64,000 bases of DNA from an uncultured Roseivirga sp. (GCA_947493005.1 CANLOY010000002.1:124001-188000), one strand, 5' to 3'; shown: positions 16,501 through 25,399, numbered from the stretch's first letter. Numbers and translations are program-made. The notes: generated by a model from the sequence alone, not told the origin.

Positions 16501-16876
16501 AGCAGGCGGACGCGCTGGAGTTGGTAGTCATGGACAACTTCAAGGGCTTGGATATCATTGGGAACTTTGGGCAGTACAATCAGGTGGAATGACTGAGTAT
16601 GATGCTTTAAGGGCTGCAACAATTCTTGGTGCCGAAGCTATTGGACTAGATCAAGATCTTGGCTCAATAGAAGTTGGAAAACTTGGTGATTTAGTTATTC
16701 TTAATAGCAATCCACTGGATAACATTAAAAATTCCAAAGACATAAGTCATGTCATGTTCAATGGCAGGTTATATGAAGGAGATACTCTCAATGAAGTTCA
16801 TCCGCAACAGAAAACAATGCCTAAATTCTGGTGGCAAGAATTTGCTCCTAAAAATGTCCCCGGCATAAAGAAATAA
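13571..16876 (+). CDS. Exported beta-propeller/amidohydrolase fusion
   Basis: 1101 residues with a signal peptide ending at FSAIGQ (residue 20) and a Lys-rich mature N terminus. Residues ~50-600 contain repeated PD40/TolB-like blades (SPDGK-type repeats at several places). A highly charged linker (about 630-690) follows, then an amidohydrolase domain starting ILLKNARLITMKG with the metal motif GFVDTHSHFRHP near 739-750, EHSFPIF near 875 and VGSHGQLQGLGYHWE near 980. The architecture is that of putative exported dipeptidases/prolidase-like amidohydrolases; substrate unknown. A strong terminator follows at 16890. Confidence 0.9.
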   Translation: MKKFLMAILALTVTFSAIGQDAPAKKDTTKTEKKKKKGLPLEPGRTFDFDLTEGSWIALDVSPDGKTIVFDFLGDLYTIPMSGGNATQLTEGMQFDSQPRFSPDGKKIIYISDESGGENVWTIEVSSKEKKQITKGNHSAYQGPEWTPDGKYMIASKQGGGGSHKIWLYHVDGGSGTALVREPGQLRMLEGAFGKEDRYVWFSRRNGTWDYNASMPQYQISRYDRVTGEMITQTSRYGSAFRPTPSSDGKWLVYATRHDTETGLILRNLTTGDESWLAYPIQHDDQESRASRDVLPGFSWTPDNKSIVISYGGKIHKIEVSSKRATEIPFRVKGHIELGPELDFDYPISDDAQFTVTQIRDIAPSPDGKQLAFTALNEVYLMDLPNGTPRKLVELNETQAEPVWSPDGEWLAFVTWQSAGGKVYKVRPNGRNLTQLNKEDGVFQSPVWNNDGSRIVLIKGQSEDFRNALQRTAFRGTSDLVWISAEGSNNNFIAYTNGRSNPHFIKDSDRIYLSSFRGLLSIRWDGTDEKAHVQVRGKAAAGSSNAPRASWIEMAREGDQALAAVGTDLYVVTVPQVSDQAPTISVANAKNAAFPSRKLTDIGGQFPAWSWDTNQVHWAIGNAHVTYDLADAKAFDQQKAEEAKAKKEGETNKEGDSKDEKDKKPKDYEPTENRIEVKADRDIPKGTILLKNARLITMKGNEVLEGTDILIENNRIKRIGKNLQTGRRVKVMDMTGKTIIPGFVDTHSHFRHPVNLHRGQFWPYLTNLAFGVTATRDPQTATTDVLTYGDLVDAGKLIGPRIYSTGPGIFRGEGISSLEHARKVMKRYSSYYNTKTIKMYGAGNRQQRQWIIQAAFEQSIMPTTEGGLDFKNNLTQVIDGYPGHEHSFPIFPLYKDVIDLVAFSRTVYTPTLLVAYGGPWTENYFYATENPHADPKLTHFMPHSNLDSRTRRRNAGWFMEDEYVHVEQSGFAKDLVEAGGRAGVGSHGQLQGLGYHWELWAVQSGGMTEYDALRAATILGAEAIGLDQDLGSIEVGKLGDLVILNSNPLDNIKNSKDISHVMFNGRLYEGDTLNEVHPQQKTMPKFWWQEFAPKNVPGIKK

Positions 16877-16889
16877 TTTATAATGACCG

Positions 16890-16932
16890 AAAAGCCTCAC
16901 TAGCCCGAAAATCGATTTAGTGAGGCTTTTTT
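16890..16932 (+). terminator. Intrinsic terminator after the amidohydrolase
   Basis: AAAAGCCTCACTA (16890-16902) pairs perfectly with TAGTGAGGCTTTT (16918-16930), followed by more T. It separates the amidohydrolase gene from the small monooxygenase-like gene; the A-run on the left would let it act in both directions. Confidence 0.85.
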
Positions 16933-16955
16933 GTTAATCCAATTTAAATTGAAAG

Positions 16956-17261
16956 TTGATGATATCGAGGCAGTGGAAATGTATTCTCAAAGAAGAAGAA
17001 CATGACAATTATATCAGATTTCTTAATGAGGTAGTATTCAAAAAAGCTAAATCTTTATCTGGCTTTGTCTCATTTCAAATATGCAAACGCCCTCTGAAGC
17101 AAAACATTGAGTTTATGGTTATCACTCAATGGTCTGATTTAAAATCGATCGAAGCCTTTTCTGGAAAAGACATCAATCTTGCCATGGTGCCAGAAGAAGC
17201 ACAACAAATGATGATCTCGTACGATTCACATGTTACCCATTACGAAATTAATGTTGATTAA
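16956..17261 (+). CDS. Antibiotic-biosynthesis-monooxygenase-like small protein
   Basis: 101 residues. MISRQWKCILK at the start, SGFVSFQICKR in the middle and FMVITQWSDLKSIEAFSG fit the ABM/YgiN-type dimeric alpha-beta barrel. Such proteins are haem- or quinol-handling monooxygenases or simply of unknown role. The second of two adjacent Met codons (16959) could be the true start. Free-standing between a terminator and the RES-Xre pair. Confidence 0.6.
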   Translation: MMISRQWKCILKEEEHDNYIRFLNEVVFKKAKSLSGFVSFQICKRPLKQNIEFMVITQWSDLKSIEAFSGKDINLAMVPEEAQQMMISYDSHVTHYEINVD

Positions 17262-17316
17262 ATGAGGTAAGTATGTAACTAACCAGAAAGAAAAGCGTAT
17301 ATTTACATATTAATAA

Positions 17317-17330
17317 GTGTAATTTTACAC
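17317..17330. promoter_or_regulatory. Palindrome, candidate operator of the RES-Xre pair
   Basis: GTGTAATTTTACAC is a perfect 14-bp inverted repeat located 16 bases upstream of the antitoxin ATG. Xre-type antitoxins repress their own operon by binding short palindromes at the promoter, so this is the natural candidate. A TATATTTA sequence just upstream could be the -7 element. Confidence 0.5.
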
Positions 17331-17346
17331 CAAACTTTAAAAAAAA

Positions 17347-17763
17347 ATGGCTAATGCTTATAAAACCCCAGAAGACAAAAGCGCACTTCAAGAGCCATTA
17401 ATAGCCTATGGGCATACCAATTATTATAGGCTTGCTCAAAGGAATATATCAAAAGACTACATTAAACATGTTCTTGTTATTTCAAAGCTCACTATTAGTG
17501 AGTTAATTACTCTGATTCCTATCTCAGTAGATACTTACAAGCGTAAGAGTGAATTCAACCCTGCAGTCACGGAAAAAATCTTAGAAATTGAGGAAGTATA
17601 CAGAAAGGGCATTGAAGCATTTGGAGAGGGTTTTCATCAATGGATGAACACCGAAAACATTGCTTTGGGGGGTGTTATTCCAAAAGCTCTTTTGTCTAAT
17701 AGCTTTGGAACACGTAGGCTTTTAAATGAGATTGGCCGAATGGAACACGGTGTACTGGCTTAA
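17347..17763 (+). CDS. Xre/ParS-type antitoxin of a RES toxin
   Basis: 138 residues. A central helix-turn-helix-like region (about 40-75, TISELITLIPISVDTYKR) is followed by the C-terminal toxin-binding DUF2384 domain (EKILEIEEVYRKG, FHQWMNTENIALGG, GTRRLLNEIGRMEHG). This is the MbcA/ParS/Xre antitoxin layout. The TAA stop overlaps the toxin ATG by one base, indicating coupled translation. Expected to bind and inhibit the RES protein and to repress the operon. Confidence 0.88.
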   Translation: MANAYKTPEDKSALQEPLIAYGHTNYYRLAQRNISKDYIKHVLVISKLTISELITLIPISVDTYKRKSEFNPAVTEKILEIEEVYRKGIEAFGEGFHQWMNTENIALGGVIPKALLSNSFGTRRLLNEIGRMEHGVLA

Positions 17764-18230
17764 TGGTTGTTTACAGAATAAGCAAAAAACGGTACTCCAA
17801 TGACCTATCGGGTACAGGTGCTGCACTATATGGAGGCAGGTGGAACCCTCAGGGGGTTAATATTTTGTATACTGCTGGTAGTATCTCTTTAGCTTGTCTG
17901 GAATACTTAGTACACAATTTTCATATTATGTCATCAAAGGACATTTGTCTAAGTAAGATTAACATTCCCCGATCTAAGTCAATTCAAGAATTCTCTAAAA
18001 ATGATTTACCCTCTGACTGGCAAGAAAAATCATATGAGCCTTTGTCTACTCAACAAATTGGTCTTGATTTTATTCAGAGAATGGATGCATACATACTGAA
18101 AGTACCTTCTGTAGTAGTTCCTGATGAGTTTAATTATTTACTGAATCCATTACACCCCGATCACAAAAAGACTATTATCGAAGAGCAGATATTCCCTTTT
18201 GAGATAGATGCACGGTTATTCAACCGTTGA
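17763..18230 (+). CDS. RES-family NAD+-degrading toxin
   Basis: 155 residues. The residues naming the family are present: Arg26 in YGGRWNPQG, Glu47 in CLEYLVHN and Ser116 in VPSVVVPDEFNYLLNP. Characterised RES toxins (MbcT, Res) deplete cellular NAD+ by phosphorolysis or hydrolysis. The gene follows its antitoxin with a one-base overlap. Nothing suggests inactivation. Confidence 0.9.
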   Translation: MVVYRISKKRYSNDLSGTGAALYGGRWNPQGVNILYTAGSISLACLEYLVHNFHIMSSKDICLSKINIPRSKSIQEFSKNDLPSDWQEKSYEPLSTQQIGLDFIQRMDAYILKVPSVVVPDEFNYLLNPLHPDHKKTIIEEQIFPFEIDARLFNR

Positions 18231-18327
18231 GAGTCAAGTTCTTTCGCTTACCTTATTCTCAAACCTTAGATGACTTTCTACTAAGAAAAATGTAAACCAA
18301 CCGTATACCAAAGAAACAATTAAAAGC

Positions 18328-18519
18328 ATGGGATTATTCTGGGATCTAATTCAACAAAGTCAAATTGAAAATCAAAAAGCAAGAGCCAGTACTTTAGAAG
18401 ATAGAGTCACTCACCTCGAGCATGAGTTAAGAGAAACACAGGTACTTTTGGTAAAAACACTCAAAGCGTTAGAAAAAGCAACAAATCAGGATATTGACGG
18501 AGATGGTATAGCTGGGTAG
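18328..18519 (+). CDS. Small coiled-coil protein with an acidic DxDxDG tail
   Basis: 63 residues. Residues ~13-52 form a heptad-rich helix (ARASTLEDRVTHLEHEL). The C terminus DIDGDGIAG looks like a Ca2+-binding loop of dockerin or EF-hand type. Coding is supported by clean amphipathic structure and a free-standing ATG. Family unknown; it could be a small structural or scaffold protein. Confidence 0.55.
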   Translation: MGLFWDLIQQSQIENQKARASTLEDRVTHLEHELRETQVLLVKTLKALEKATNQDIDGDGIAG

Positions 18520-18564
18520 TTCTTTCCGTACATCAATCTAGGTTAAAGATAAAGGTTTATTTAT

Positions 18565-20793
18565 CTATCTGAACTTACCTTTAAGTGCTGCCAGTTTTGA
18601 CACCATGTCGGTTTCAGGTTGTTTTCTCTGTTTCTGTCTTTGATTTTTTTTGGTCTTTGGTTTAGATTCTCCCTTCATAGAAAGTGAAATTCTTTTTCTA
18701 GCCACATCAACTGCAGTAACAGTAACTTGAACCTTTTGCTGTACTGAAAGGATATCTGCGGGATTACTCACAAAAGTGTCTGACATCTCGCTAATATGGA
18801 TTAAACCATCCTGATGCACACCAATATCCACAAAGGCTCCAAAATTAGTTACGTTAGTAACTATCCCAGGAAGTTTCATACCTTCTTTCAGGTCTTCCAT
18901 TGTATGTACATCATCTGCAAAACTAAAAGCTTCAAATTGCTCTCTAGGGTCTCTCCCTGGTTTTGACAATTCCGATATGATATCTTTTAAAGTAGGTAAC
19001 CCTATGGTATCTGTCACATACTCCTTTAGCTGTATCCCTTTTAAAAGAGATTCATTATTTAGTAAATCCGAGACTCCACACTTTAAATCCTTCGCCATCT
19101 TTGTTACAATTCCATACGACTCAGGATGAACAGCACTTTGGTCCAGAGGATTTTTTGCTTTTCTGATTCTCAAAAACCCTGCTGCCTGTTCATAAGCCTT
19201 ATCACCAAGTCTACTTACTTTCTTGATAGCATTCCTATCCTTAAATGGACCGTTCTCATTTCTGTATTCTACGATATTCTTAGCCAGTTGCGGCCCTAAA
19301 CCAGAAACATAAGTTAAGAGCTGTTCGGAAGCCGTATTCACTTCAACCCCAACCGCATTAACACAACTCATTACTACATCATCCAGTGATTTCTTTAAAG
19401 CACTTTGATCAACGTCATGCTGATATTGTCCTACACCGATTGATTTAGGGTCAATCTTCACAAGTTCGGCAAGAGGATCCATTAGACGCCTGCCTATAGA
19501 AACAGATCCTCTGACTGTAACATCCTCATTTGGAAACTCATTTCTGGCAATCTCTGAAGCAGAGTAGATTGATGCTCCACTCTCGTTAACCATTACAATC
19601 AATACTTCTTTCGGAAGCCCAATATTTCTTACAAAATCCTCGGTTTCTCTACTAGCAGTACCATTTCCAATGGCTATGGCTTCTATAGCAAACTCTTTTA
19701 CCAGATGTTCTATAACAGCTGCAGATCTTCCGATCTGTTTTTGTGGTTCATTTGGAAAGATTGCTTCGAAGTGAAGTAGTTTCCCTTGCTTATCAAGACA
19801 TACTACTTTACAGCCCGTTCTAAAACCAGGATCAATAGCAAGCACTCTTTTACCTCCCAGAGGAGCAGCCATTAGTAGTTCTTTCAGGTTTTTTGCAAAA
19901 ACATTAATTGCCTCTTCATCTGCCTTCTTCTTGGAAGTCATTCTTAATTCCGTTTCCATAGAAGGGCTTAAGAGTCTTTTATAGGCATCTTTTATAGTAA
20001 GCTCCATTTGCCGGCTAGTTTCTCCCGATCCTGATATGAATTGCCTTTCGAGCAGCGCAATAGCTTCTTCTTCTGGGGGAAGTATATCAAGCATTAACAA
20101 CATCTCTGCCTCTCCTCTTCTCATTGCCAATACTCTATGAGATGGAGCCTTACTTATTTGTTCTTCCCATTCGAAATAATCTTTGTACTTCTGAGCTTCC
20201 TGCTCCTTCCCAGACATAACCCTGGATTTAATGGTAGCTGTTTGCAAGAACAGTTTTCTCATCCGATCTCTTGCTTCGGCATTCTCATTAATATTTTCAG
20301 CTATGATATCGCGAGCACCTTTCAATGCATCATCAGTATTTTCTACTCCCTTTTCAATATTGACATATTTCAAAGCTTCCTCCTCAATATCAAATGCCTT
20401 TTGTGCAAATATCATTTCAGCCAAAGGTTCCAAACCTTTTTCCCTGGCCATGCTTCCACGTGTTTTACGTTTTGGCTTATATGGCAAATAGATATCTTCC
20501 AGTTTAGACATGGTTTCAGCTTCCAAAACCTTTGCTTCAAGTTCGCCTGTGAGCTTATCTTGCTCTTTCAAGGATTTAATGATCGCTTCTCTCCTTTTCT
20601 CTAAATCTCTTAGCTGTTGTACTCTATCCCTTATAGCGGCAATACTTACTTCATCTAAACTGCCTGTAACTTCTTTTCTATATCGGGAAATAAAAGGTAC
20701 TGTTCCCCCTTCATCTAATAATTTAATAGTTGCTGAAACCTGCTGTGTACTGAGTTTCAATTCTGATGCTATAAGTTGTAGGAGTTTTGTCAT
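18565..20793 (-). CDS. tex: Tex-family RNA-binding transcription accessory protein
   Basis: 742 residues, matching the usual Tex length. The order is: helical Tex N-domain (SRYRKEVTGSLDEV near 36), YqgF/RNase H-like domain (LAIDPGFRTGCKVV near 320), helix-hairpin-helix region (LLTYVSGLGPQLAKNIVEYR near 495) and a C-terminal S1 domain (GIVTNVTNFGAFVDIGVHQD near 640). The tail is Lys/Gln-rich. Tex binds RNA and the transcription machinery and is broadly conserved. Confidence 0.95.
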   Translation of the reverse strand: MTKLLQLIASELKLSTQQVSATIKLLDEGGTVPFISRYRKEVTGSLDEVSIAAIRDRVQQLRDLEKRREAIIKSLKEQDKLTGELEAKVLEAETMSKLEDIYLPYKPKRKTRGSMAREKGLEPLAEMIFAQKAFDIEEEALKYVNIEKGVENTDDALKGARDIIAENINENAEARDRMRKLFLQTATIKSRVMSGKEQEAQKYKDYFEWEEQISKAPSHRVLAMRRGEAEMLLMLDILPPEEEAIALLERQFISGSGETSRQMELTIKDAYKRLLSPSMETELRMTSKKKADEEAINVFAKNLKELLMAAPLGGKRVLAIDPGFRTGCKVVCLDKQGKLLHFEAIFPNEPQKQIGRSAAVIEHLVKEFAIEAIAIGNGTASRETEDFVRNIGLPKEVLIVMVNESGASIYSASEIARNEFPNEDVTVRGSVSIGRRLMDPLAELVKIDPKSIGVGQYQHDVDQSALKKSLDDVVMSCVNAVGVEVNTASEQLLTYVSGLGPQLAKNIVEYRNENGPFKDRNAIKKVSRLGDKAYEQAAGFLRIRKAKNPLDQSAVHPESYGIVTKMAKDLKCGVSDLLNNESLLKGIQLKEYVTDTIGLPTLKDIISELSKPGRDPREQFEAFSFADDVHTMEDLKEGMKLPGIVTNVTNFGAFVDIGVHQDGLIHISEMSDTFVSNPADILSVQQKVQVTVTAVDVARKRISLSMKGESKPKTKKNQRQKQRKQPETDMVSKLAALKGKFR

Positions 20794-20947
20794 TCAATCG
20801 AAGATTAAAATTTGAGGTGGACAAATGTAAATAAAGCGCTGAGTCGTGAAAATCGTTTTTTGACTTTTTTCATTTTTTGAGAACCGATACTAGCGCAAAG
20901 CTGTTGACAGAAAAACTTTCATTACTTTTCTCTGGAAACAATATACT

Positions 20948-21490
20948 ATGGCAAAATTCTACGATAAACTTGAACCTCAACTGATTGACTTTATAAAAGA
21001 GCAAAAAATATTTTTCACCGGGACTGCGGCTCCAGAAGGAAGGGTTAATGTTTCTCCCAAGGGCATGGATTCCATGAAAGTGCTATCTCCTAATGAAATG
21101 GTCTGGTTAAACCTAACAGGTAGTGGAAACGAAACTGCTTCCCATATTAAACTTGTTAACCGAATAACTTTAATGTTTTGCTCTTTTGAAGGAAAACCTC
21201 TTATTCTGAGGGTTTATGGAACAGTAAAGACAATTCACAAACAGGATAAAGAATGGAATGATTACATTAATGAGTTTCCAGAAAGCCATTCGGCAAGGAA
21301 CATCTTTCTTGTTAGAATAGATTCTGTTCAAACATCTTGCGGTTTTGGTGTTCCACTAATGAATTATCAGGAAGATCGTGACACACTGAATATTTGGGCT
21401 AAGAATAAAAGTCCTGAGGACATACAAGCGTACTGGCAACAAAAGAACACTACCAGTATTGATGGTTTTCCCACAGGCATTTTCGATTGA
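20948..21490 (+). CDS. Pyridoxamine 5'-phosphate oxidase-family protein
   Basis: 180 residues, soluble. FFTGTAAPEGRVNVSPKG near residue 22 and VWLNLTGSGNETASHI near 56 mark a split beta-barrel FMN-binding fold. The variant with C-terminal helix and QTSCGFGVPLM resembles uncharacterised PPOX proteins rather than true PdxH. The upstream TTGACA and TACTTTTC about 19 bases later may be the promoter. Substrate unknown. Confidence 0.8.
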   Translation: MAKFYDKLEPQLIDFIKEQKIFFTGTAAPEGRVNVSPKGMDSMKVLSPNEMVWLNLTGSGNETASHIKLVNRITLMFCSFEGKPLILRVYGTVKTIHKQDKEWNDYINEFPESHSARNIFLVRIDSVQTSCGFGVPLMNYQEDRDTLNIWAKNKSPEDIQAYWQQKNTTSIDGFPTGIFD

Positions 21491-21647
21491 GTGTACAATC
21501 TACTGGCTTTTAATATTATGGGTTCATTGCAACTCAGAAGCAGTATCAAGTGTCTAAGTAGGTGTCTTTGATACTACAATTGTTTAGTTAAGGACATGTT
21601 GCTATCCAATATGACTGCGTTATATTAGCGCATGACACGTTTTTGTA

Positions 21648-21655
21648 TAAATTTG
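21648..21655 (+). promoter_or_regulatory. -7 element of the lipoprotein gene
   Basis: TAAATTTG fits the TAnnTTTG consensus and lies 22 bases upstream of the first ATG at 21678. Confidence 0.4.
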
Positions 21656-21677
21656 TGACTTTGATAACCCTACTAAA

Positions 21678-22283
21678 ATGATGAAAAAGATTACTCTACT
21701 TTCTTTAATAGTATTAACAGTGATGAGCTGTGGTTCTGGAAATGGTGATGATGGCTCCGGTGGAGCACTTCCATTTTTAATCACTGGCAGACTGGAGCAA
21801 GCCGGAGTAACTTACATTACTGATGTCACTGAGATAAGCTTTTCTCAAACAAGTCAAGATGGGGACTCTACCTTTTTTGAGGCTAACTTAGATGTTGATG
21901 CTAACAATTCTACCGACTTAAAATTTCAACTGGTTACGTGGACCGATAATACCGTACTCACTATAAGACCTATTGGTTATGCCATAACTGCCAGTTCAGA
22001 CAACTTCGAACTAATTGGAACTGAAGTCTCACTAGAAAGTCTTCAGCTATTCCCAGCTGAAACAGAGTTGAATTCAAGCATTTCTGGTTTTACAACTGGA
22101 AAGGACTTGTTTATCAGTCATATCCTTAATGGCAACCTTACCACAGCTAGTCAGAGTATTTGGAATGGTATTGCTTACCTACCTTTTGCTTCCGCAACCA
22201 GATCGGGATGGGTTGGACTTAATATTAAGGCTAATGGCAATGACATTCAAGGAATTGGTATTAACACCATAGCTTTTAGATAA
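21678..22283 (+). CDS. Hypothetical lipoprotein
   Basis: 201 residues. The N-terminal hydrophobic segment ends in TVMSCGSG, a signal peptidase II lipobox with Cys about residue 18, followed by a Gly/Asp-rich linker. The rest is beta-rich and not recognised. The acidic GDDG after the Cys is compatible with surface-exported Bacteroidota lipoproteins. The second ATG (21681) is an equally good start. A hairpin follows the stop. Confidence 0.7.
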   Translation: MMKKITLLSLIVLTVMSCGSGNGDDGSGGALPFLITGRLEQAGVTYITDVTEISFSQTSQDGDSTFFEANLDVDANNSTDLKFQLVTWTDNTVLTIRPIGYAITASSDNFELIGTEVSLESLQLFPAETELNSSISGFTTGKDLFISHILNGNLTTASQSIWNGIAYLPFASATRSGWVGLNIKANGNDIQGIGINTIAFR

Positions 22284-22298
22284 GCTCCTGCCTTTTAC

Positions 22299-22336
22299 AG
22301 GTGCAATGTTCCTTCAATATTAAAGTCATTGCACCT
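22299..22336 (+). terminator. Hairpin after the lipoprotein gene
   Basis: AGGTGCAATG (22299-22308) pairs perfectly with CATTGCACCT (22327-22336). Only scattered T follow, so it is a weak intrinsic terminator or a 3'-end stabilising stem. Confidence 0.5.
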
Positions 22337-22379
22337 GAACTATTATTTCTCTACAATCGTCTGATCCAAAGATTAAATT

Positions 22380-25226
22380 ATGAAAAGGTTCAGACTATAT
22401 TTTTCCATTGCCCTATCTCTATGCTTATTAATATCGGCTTGTCAATCGCCAAAATCGACAAGTGAGCCCTCTTTAAGCATCGATTATGAAAAAATCATAC
22501 TTGACAACGGACTTGAAGTAATTCTTCATGTCGACAAATCAGATCCGGTAGTTGCCGTAGCCCTAACCGCTCATGTTGGATCTGCCCGTGAAAAAGAAGG
22601 GAGAACTGGTTTTGCTCACCTTTTTGAACACCTTTTGTTTCTTGAGTCTGAAAACCTTGGTAAAGGTGGACTTGATAAAATGAGTGCCCGAATTGGTGGT
22701 TCTGGAGCCAATGGTTCTACAAACAGAGACAGAACAAACTACTTTCAAACAGTTCCTAAAGATGCTTTAGAAAAAATGATTTGGGCAGAAGCCGACAAAT
22801 TGGGTTGGTTCATTAATACTGTTACAGACCCTGTTTTGGCTAAAGAAAAGCAGGTAGTAAAAAATGAAAAGCGTCAAAGTAATGACAATCGCCCTTATGG
22901 GCATACTTCTTATGTTATAGACAAGCACCTCTACCCCGCTGATCACCCTTATAACTGGCAAGTAATTGGTTCTCTCGAAGACTTACAGGCCGCTACTTTG
23001 GATGATGTGAAGGAGTTTTTCAGAAAGTGGTATGTGCCTAACAATACAACCCTGGTAATAGCCGGAGATTTTGATCCACAACAAGCCAAACAGTGGGTAA
23101 AAAAGTACTTTGACGAAATTCCTAAGGGAGAAGAAATAGCCAACTTATCGAAACGTGCCGGAGTGGTTAATGAAACCATTAAACTATACCACGAAGATAA
23201 CTTTGCCAGACTACCTGAACTAACACTTACATGGCCTACAGTTGAATTATATCATCCGGATTCCTACGCATTAAATGTTCTTACACAGTATTTAACAAGA
23301 GGTAAGCAAGCACCCTTCTATCAGGTGTTGGTAGAGGATAAGAAGCTTTCTTCAGGAGCAAGGATGTTTAACAGGACTTCTGAACTAGCTGGTCAGCTGC
23401 AATTATCTGTAAGAGCTTTTCCAGATAAAGATTTAGATGAAGTGGAAGGTGCTATTCAAGAAGCATTCACAAAGTTTGAAACTGAAGGTATGCCTCAAAA
23501 GGATTTAGATAGAATAAAAGCAGGTCAGGAAACCGGTTTCTATAATGGTCTAAGCAGTGTTTTAGGCAAAGGTTTTAGGTTGGCTCAGTATAACATCTTT
23601 GCAAATGATCCGGGTTTTGTAGAACAAGATGTTAAGCGAATTCTGGATGTTACCACTCAGGATGTCATGGATGTTTACAATAAGTACATAAAAGGAAAAA
23701 ACTTCATAGCTACAAGCTTTGTTCCTAAAGGAAGACTTAATCAGGCTCTTGAAGGTTCCATAAAGGCTAATGTGGTAGAAGAAGCAATTGTACAAGGAGC
23801 TGAAGAGCGCTTTGATGCTTCTATTCAAGCAAACTATGAAAGAACGCCATCTAGTTTCGATAGAACTGTGGAGCCTCCATATGGTGAAACTCCGGAAATC
23901 GCCATACCTGATGTATGGGAGTCGAAGCTTAGCAACGGCATGAGAGTTTTCGGTATAGAAAATGATGAAGTTCCGTTGGTTCAGTTCAATATTTCCATAA
24001 AAGGCGGTCTTCTTATGGATGATATTAATAAAGTAGGTATTGCTAACCTTACCGCTGATTTAATGAACCAGGGAACCAAAAACAAGTCCCCTAAAGAACT
24101 TGAAGAAGCTATTGCTCAACTAGGAGCCTCAATAGGTATTTTTGCCAGTTCAGAAAGTATAACAATAACCGGGAACACTTTAAAAAGAAACTACCTTAAG
24201 ACTATTGACCTTGTAAAAGAGGTGCTATTAGAACCCAGATGGGATGAAAAAGAGTTTGAACTGCAAAAGCAAAGTACCATTTCCAGTATTAAACAACAAG
24301 AAGCAAACCCTAATGCTATAGCATCTAATGCTTACAACATTCTTGTTTATGGCAAAGACAACATTAGATCTAAAAACATTCTCGGTTCTGAATCTTCTGT
24401 TTCAGGTTTTACTGTAAATGACTTAAAAGCATATTACCAAAAGAACTTCTCTCCTAGTATAGCTACCATGCATATAGTTGGAGATATCAGTCAAGAAGAC
24501 GTTTTGGCCTCTTTGAAAAGTATTGAGAGCGAATGGAAAGCTAAGGATGTTCAAATTCCTGAATATACTTCACCCCAGCCTCCAAAAGAATCGCAAGTCT
24601 ACTTCTATGATGTACCGAATGCCAAACAATCGGTATTGAATATTGGTTATCCTGCGCTTGCTGTAACCGATAAAGATTATTACCCGGCTACCGTTATGAA
24701 CTACATTTTAGGAGGTGGTGGTTTTGCTTCACAGTTAACCCAGCAACTAAGAGAAGGCAAAGGATACACTTACGGAATTCGTTCTGGTTTCTCAGGTACA
24801 ACTAGTAAAGGTGCATTTACCATTTCAAGTGGTGTAAGAAGTAATGTAACGTATGAGTCTACCCAACTCGTAAAAGATATTCTTGAGGATTATGGTGAAA
24901 ACTATAGTGCTAAGGATTTAGAAACTACTAAGAGTTTTCTGATCAAAAGTAATGCTAGAGCATTTGAAACTGCCGGAGCTAAACTTGGTATGCTTCAGAA
25001 TATGAGCAGGTATGGTTGGTCTAATGACTATATCAAAGAAAGAGAAGCTATTGTACAGGGTATGACTGTTGGGAAAATTCAGGAACTAGCTAACAAATAT
25101 CTGGATACAGATAAAATGTTCTGGTTAGTTGTTGGCGATGCAAAAACACAAATGAAGAGCCTAGAGAAACTTGGATTTGGAAAGCCAGTGTTAATTAATG
25201 ATATGGTTTCTCCTGAGAAAAAATAA
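22380..25226 (+). CDS. M16-family (insulinase-like) zinc peptidase, lipoprotein
   Basis: 948 residues. A lipobox (LLISAC, Cys21) anchors it to a membrane. The N-terminal half carries the inverted zinc motif HLFEH at 80-84 and a downstream Glu in NEKRQSNDN. The C-terminal half (from about 505) repeats the fold without HxxEH but with the substrate-binding GKGYTYGIRSGF segment. This is a full two-half M16 arrangement in one chain. It probably degrades peptides in the periplasm. Free-standing, with terminator-like hairpins on both sides. Confidence 0.93.
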   Translation: MKRFRLYFSIALSLCLLISACQSPKSTSEPSLSIDYEKIILDNGLEVILHVDKSDPVVAVALTAHVGSAREKEGRTGFAHLFEHLLFLESENLGKGGLDKMSARIGGSGANGSTNRDRTNYFQTVPKDALEKMIWAEADKLGWFINTVTDPVLAKEKQVVKNEKRQSNDNRPYGHTSYVIDKHLYPADHPYNWQVIGSLEDLQAATLDDVKEFFRKWYVPNNTTLVIAGDFDPQQAKQWVKKYFDEIPKGEEIANLSKRAGVVNETIKLYHEDNFARLPELTLTWPTVELYHPDSYALNVLTQYLTRGKQAPFYQVLVEDKKLSSGARMFNRTSELAGQLQLSVRAFPDKDLDEVEGAIQEAFTKFETEGMPQKDLDRIKAGQETGFYNGLSSVLGKGFRLAQYNIFANDPGFVEQDVKRILDVTTQDVMDVYNKYIKGKNFIATSFVPKGRLNQALEGSIKANVVEEAIVQGAEERFDASIQANYERTPSSFDRTVEPPYGETPEIAIPDVWESKLSNGMRVFGIENDEVPLVQFNISIKGGLLMDDINKVGIANLTADLMNQGTKNKSPKELEEAIAQLGASIGIFASSESITITGNTLKRNYLKTIDLVKEVLLEPRWDEKEFELQKQSTISSIKQQEANPNAIASNAYNILVYGKDNIRSKNILGSESSVSGFTVNDLKAYYQKNFSPSIATMHIVGDISQEDVLASLKSIESEWKAKDVQIPEYTSPQPPKESQVYFYDVPNAKQSVLNIGYPALAVTDKDYYPATVMNYILGGGGFASQLTQQLREGKGYTYGIRSGFSGTTSKGAFTISSGVRSNVTYESTQLVKDILEDYGENYSAKDLETTKSFLIKSNARAFETAGAKLGMLQNMSRYGWSNDYIKEREAIVQGMTVGKIQELANKYLDTDKMFWLVVGDAKTQMKSLEKLGFGKPVLINDMVSPEKK

Positions 25227-25255
25227 GCTACAGACAGGTTAACGGAAATCAATCG

Positions 25256-25288
25256 AGGCCTGTGATTAGTTTCATAGGCCTTTCTTTT
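25256..25288 (+). terminator. Terminator after the M16 peptidase
   Basis: AGGCCTGTGA (25256-25265) pairs with TCATAGGCCT (25272-25281) with one mismatch, followed by TTCTTTT. Confidence 0.6.
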
Positions 25289-25399
25289 AAATGACTTTGT
25301 GACTCCCAAGAAAGCAATGTTGATCAAGCCTCTTATTCAACATTCTTGTAATCCGTTGCTTACTAGCATTGAATTATAATCCAATCTTCTAATTGAGCA

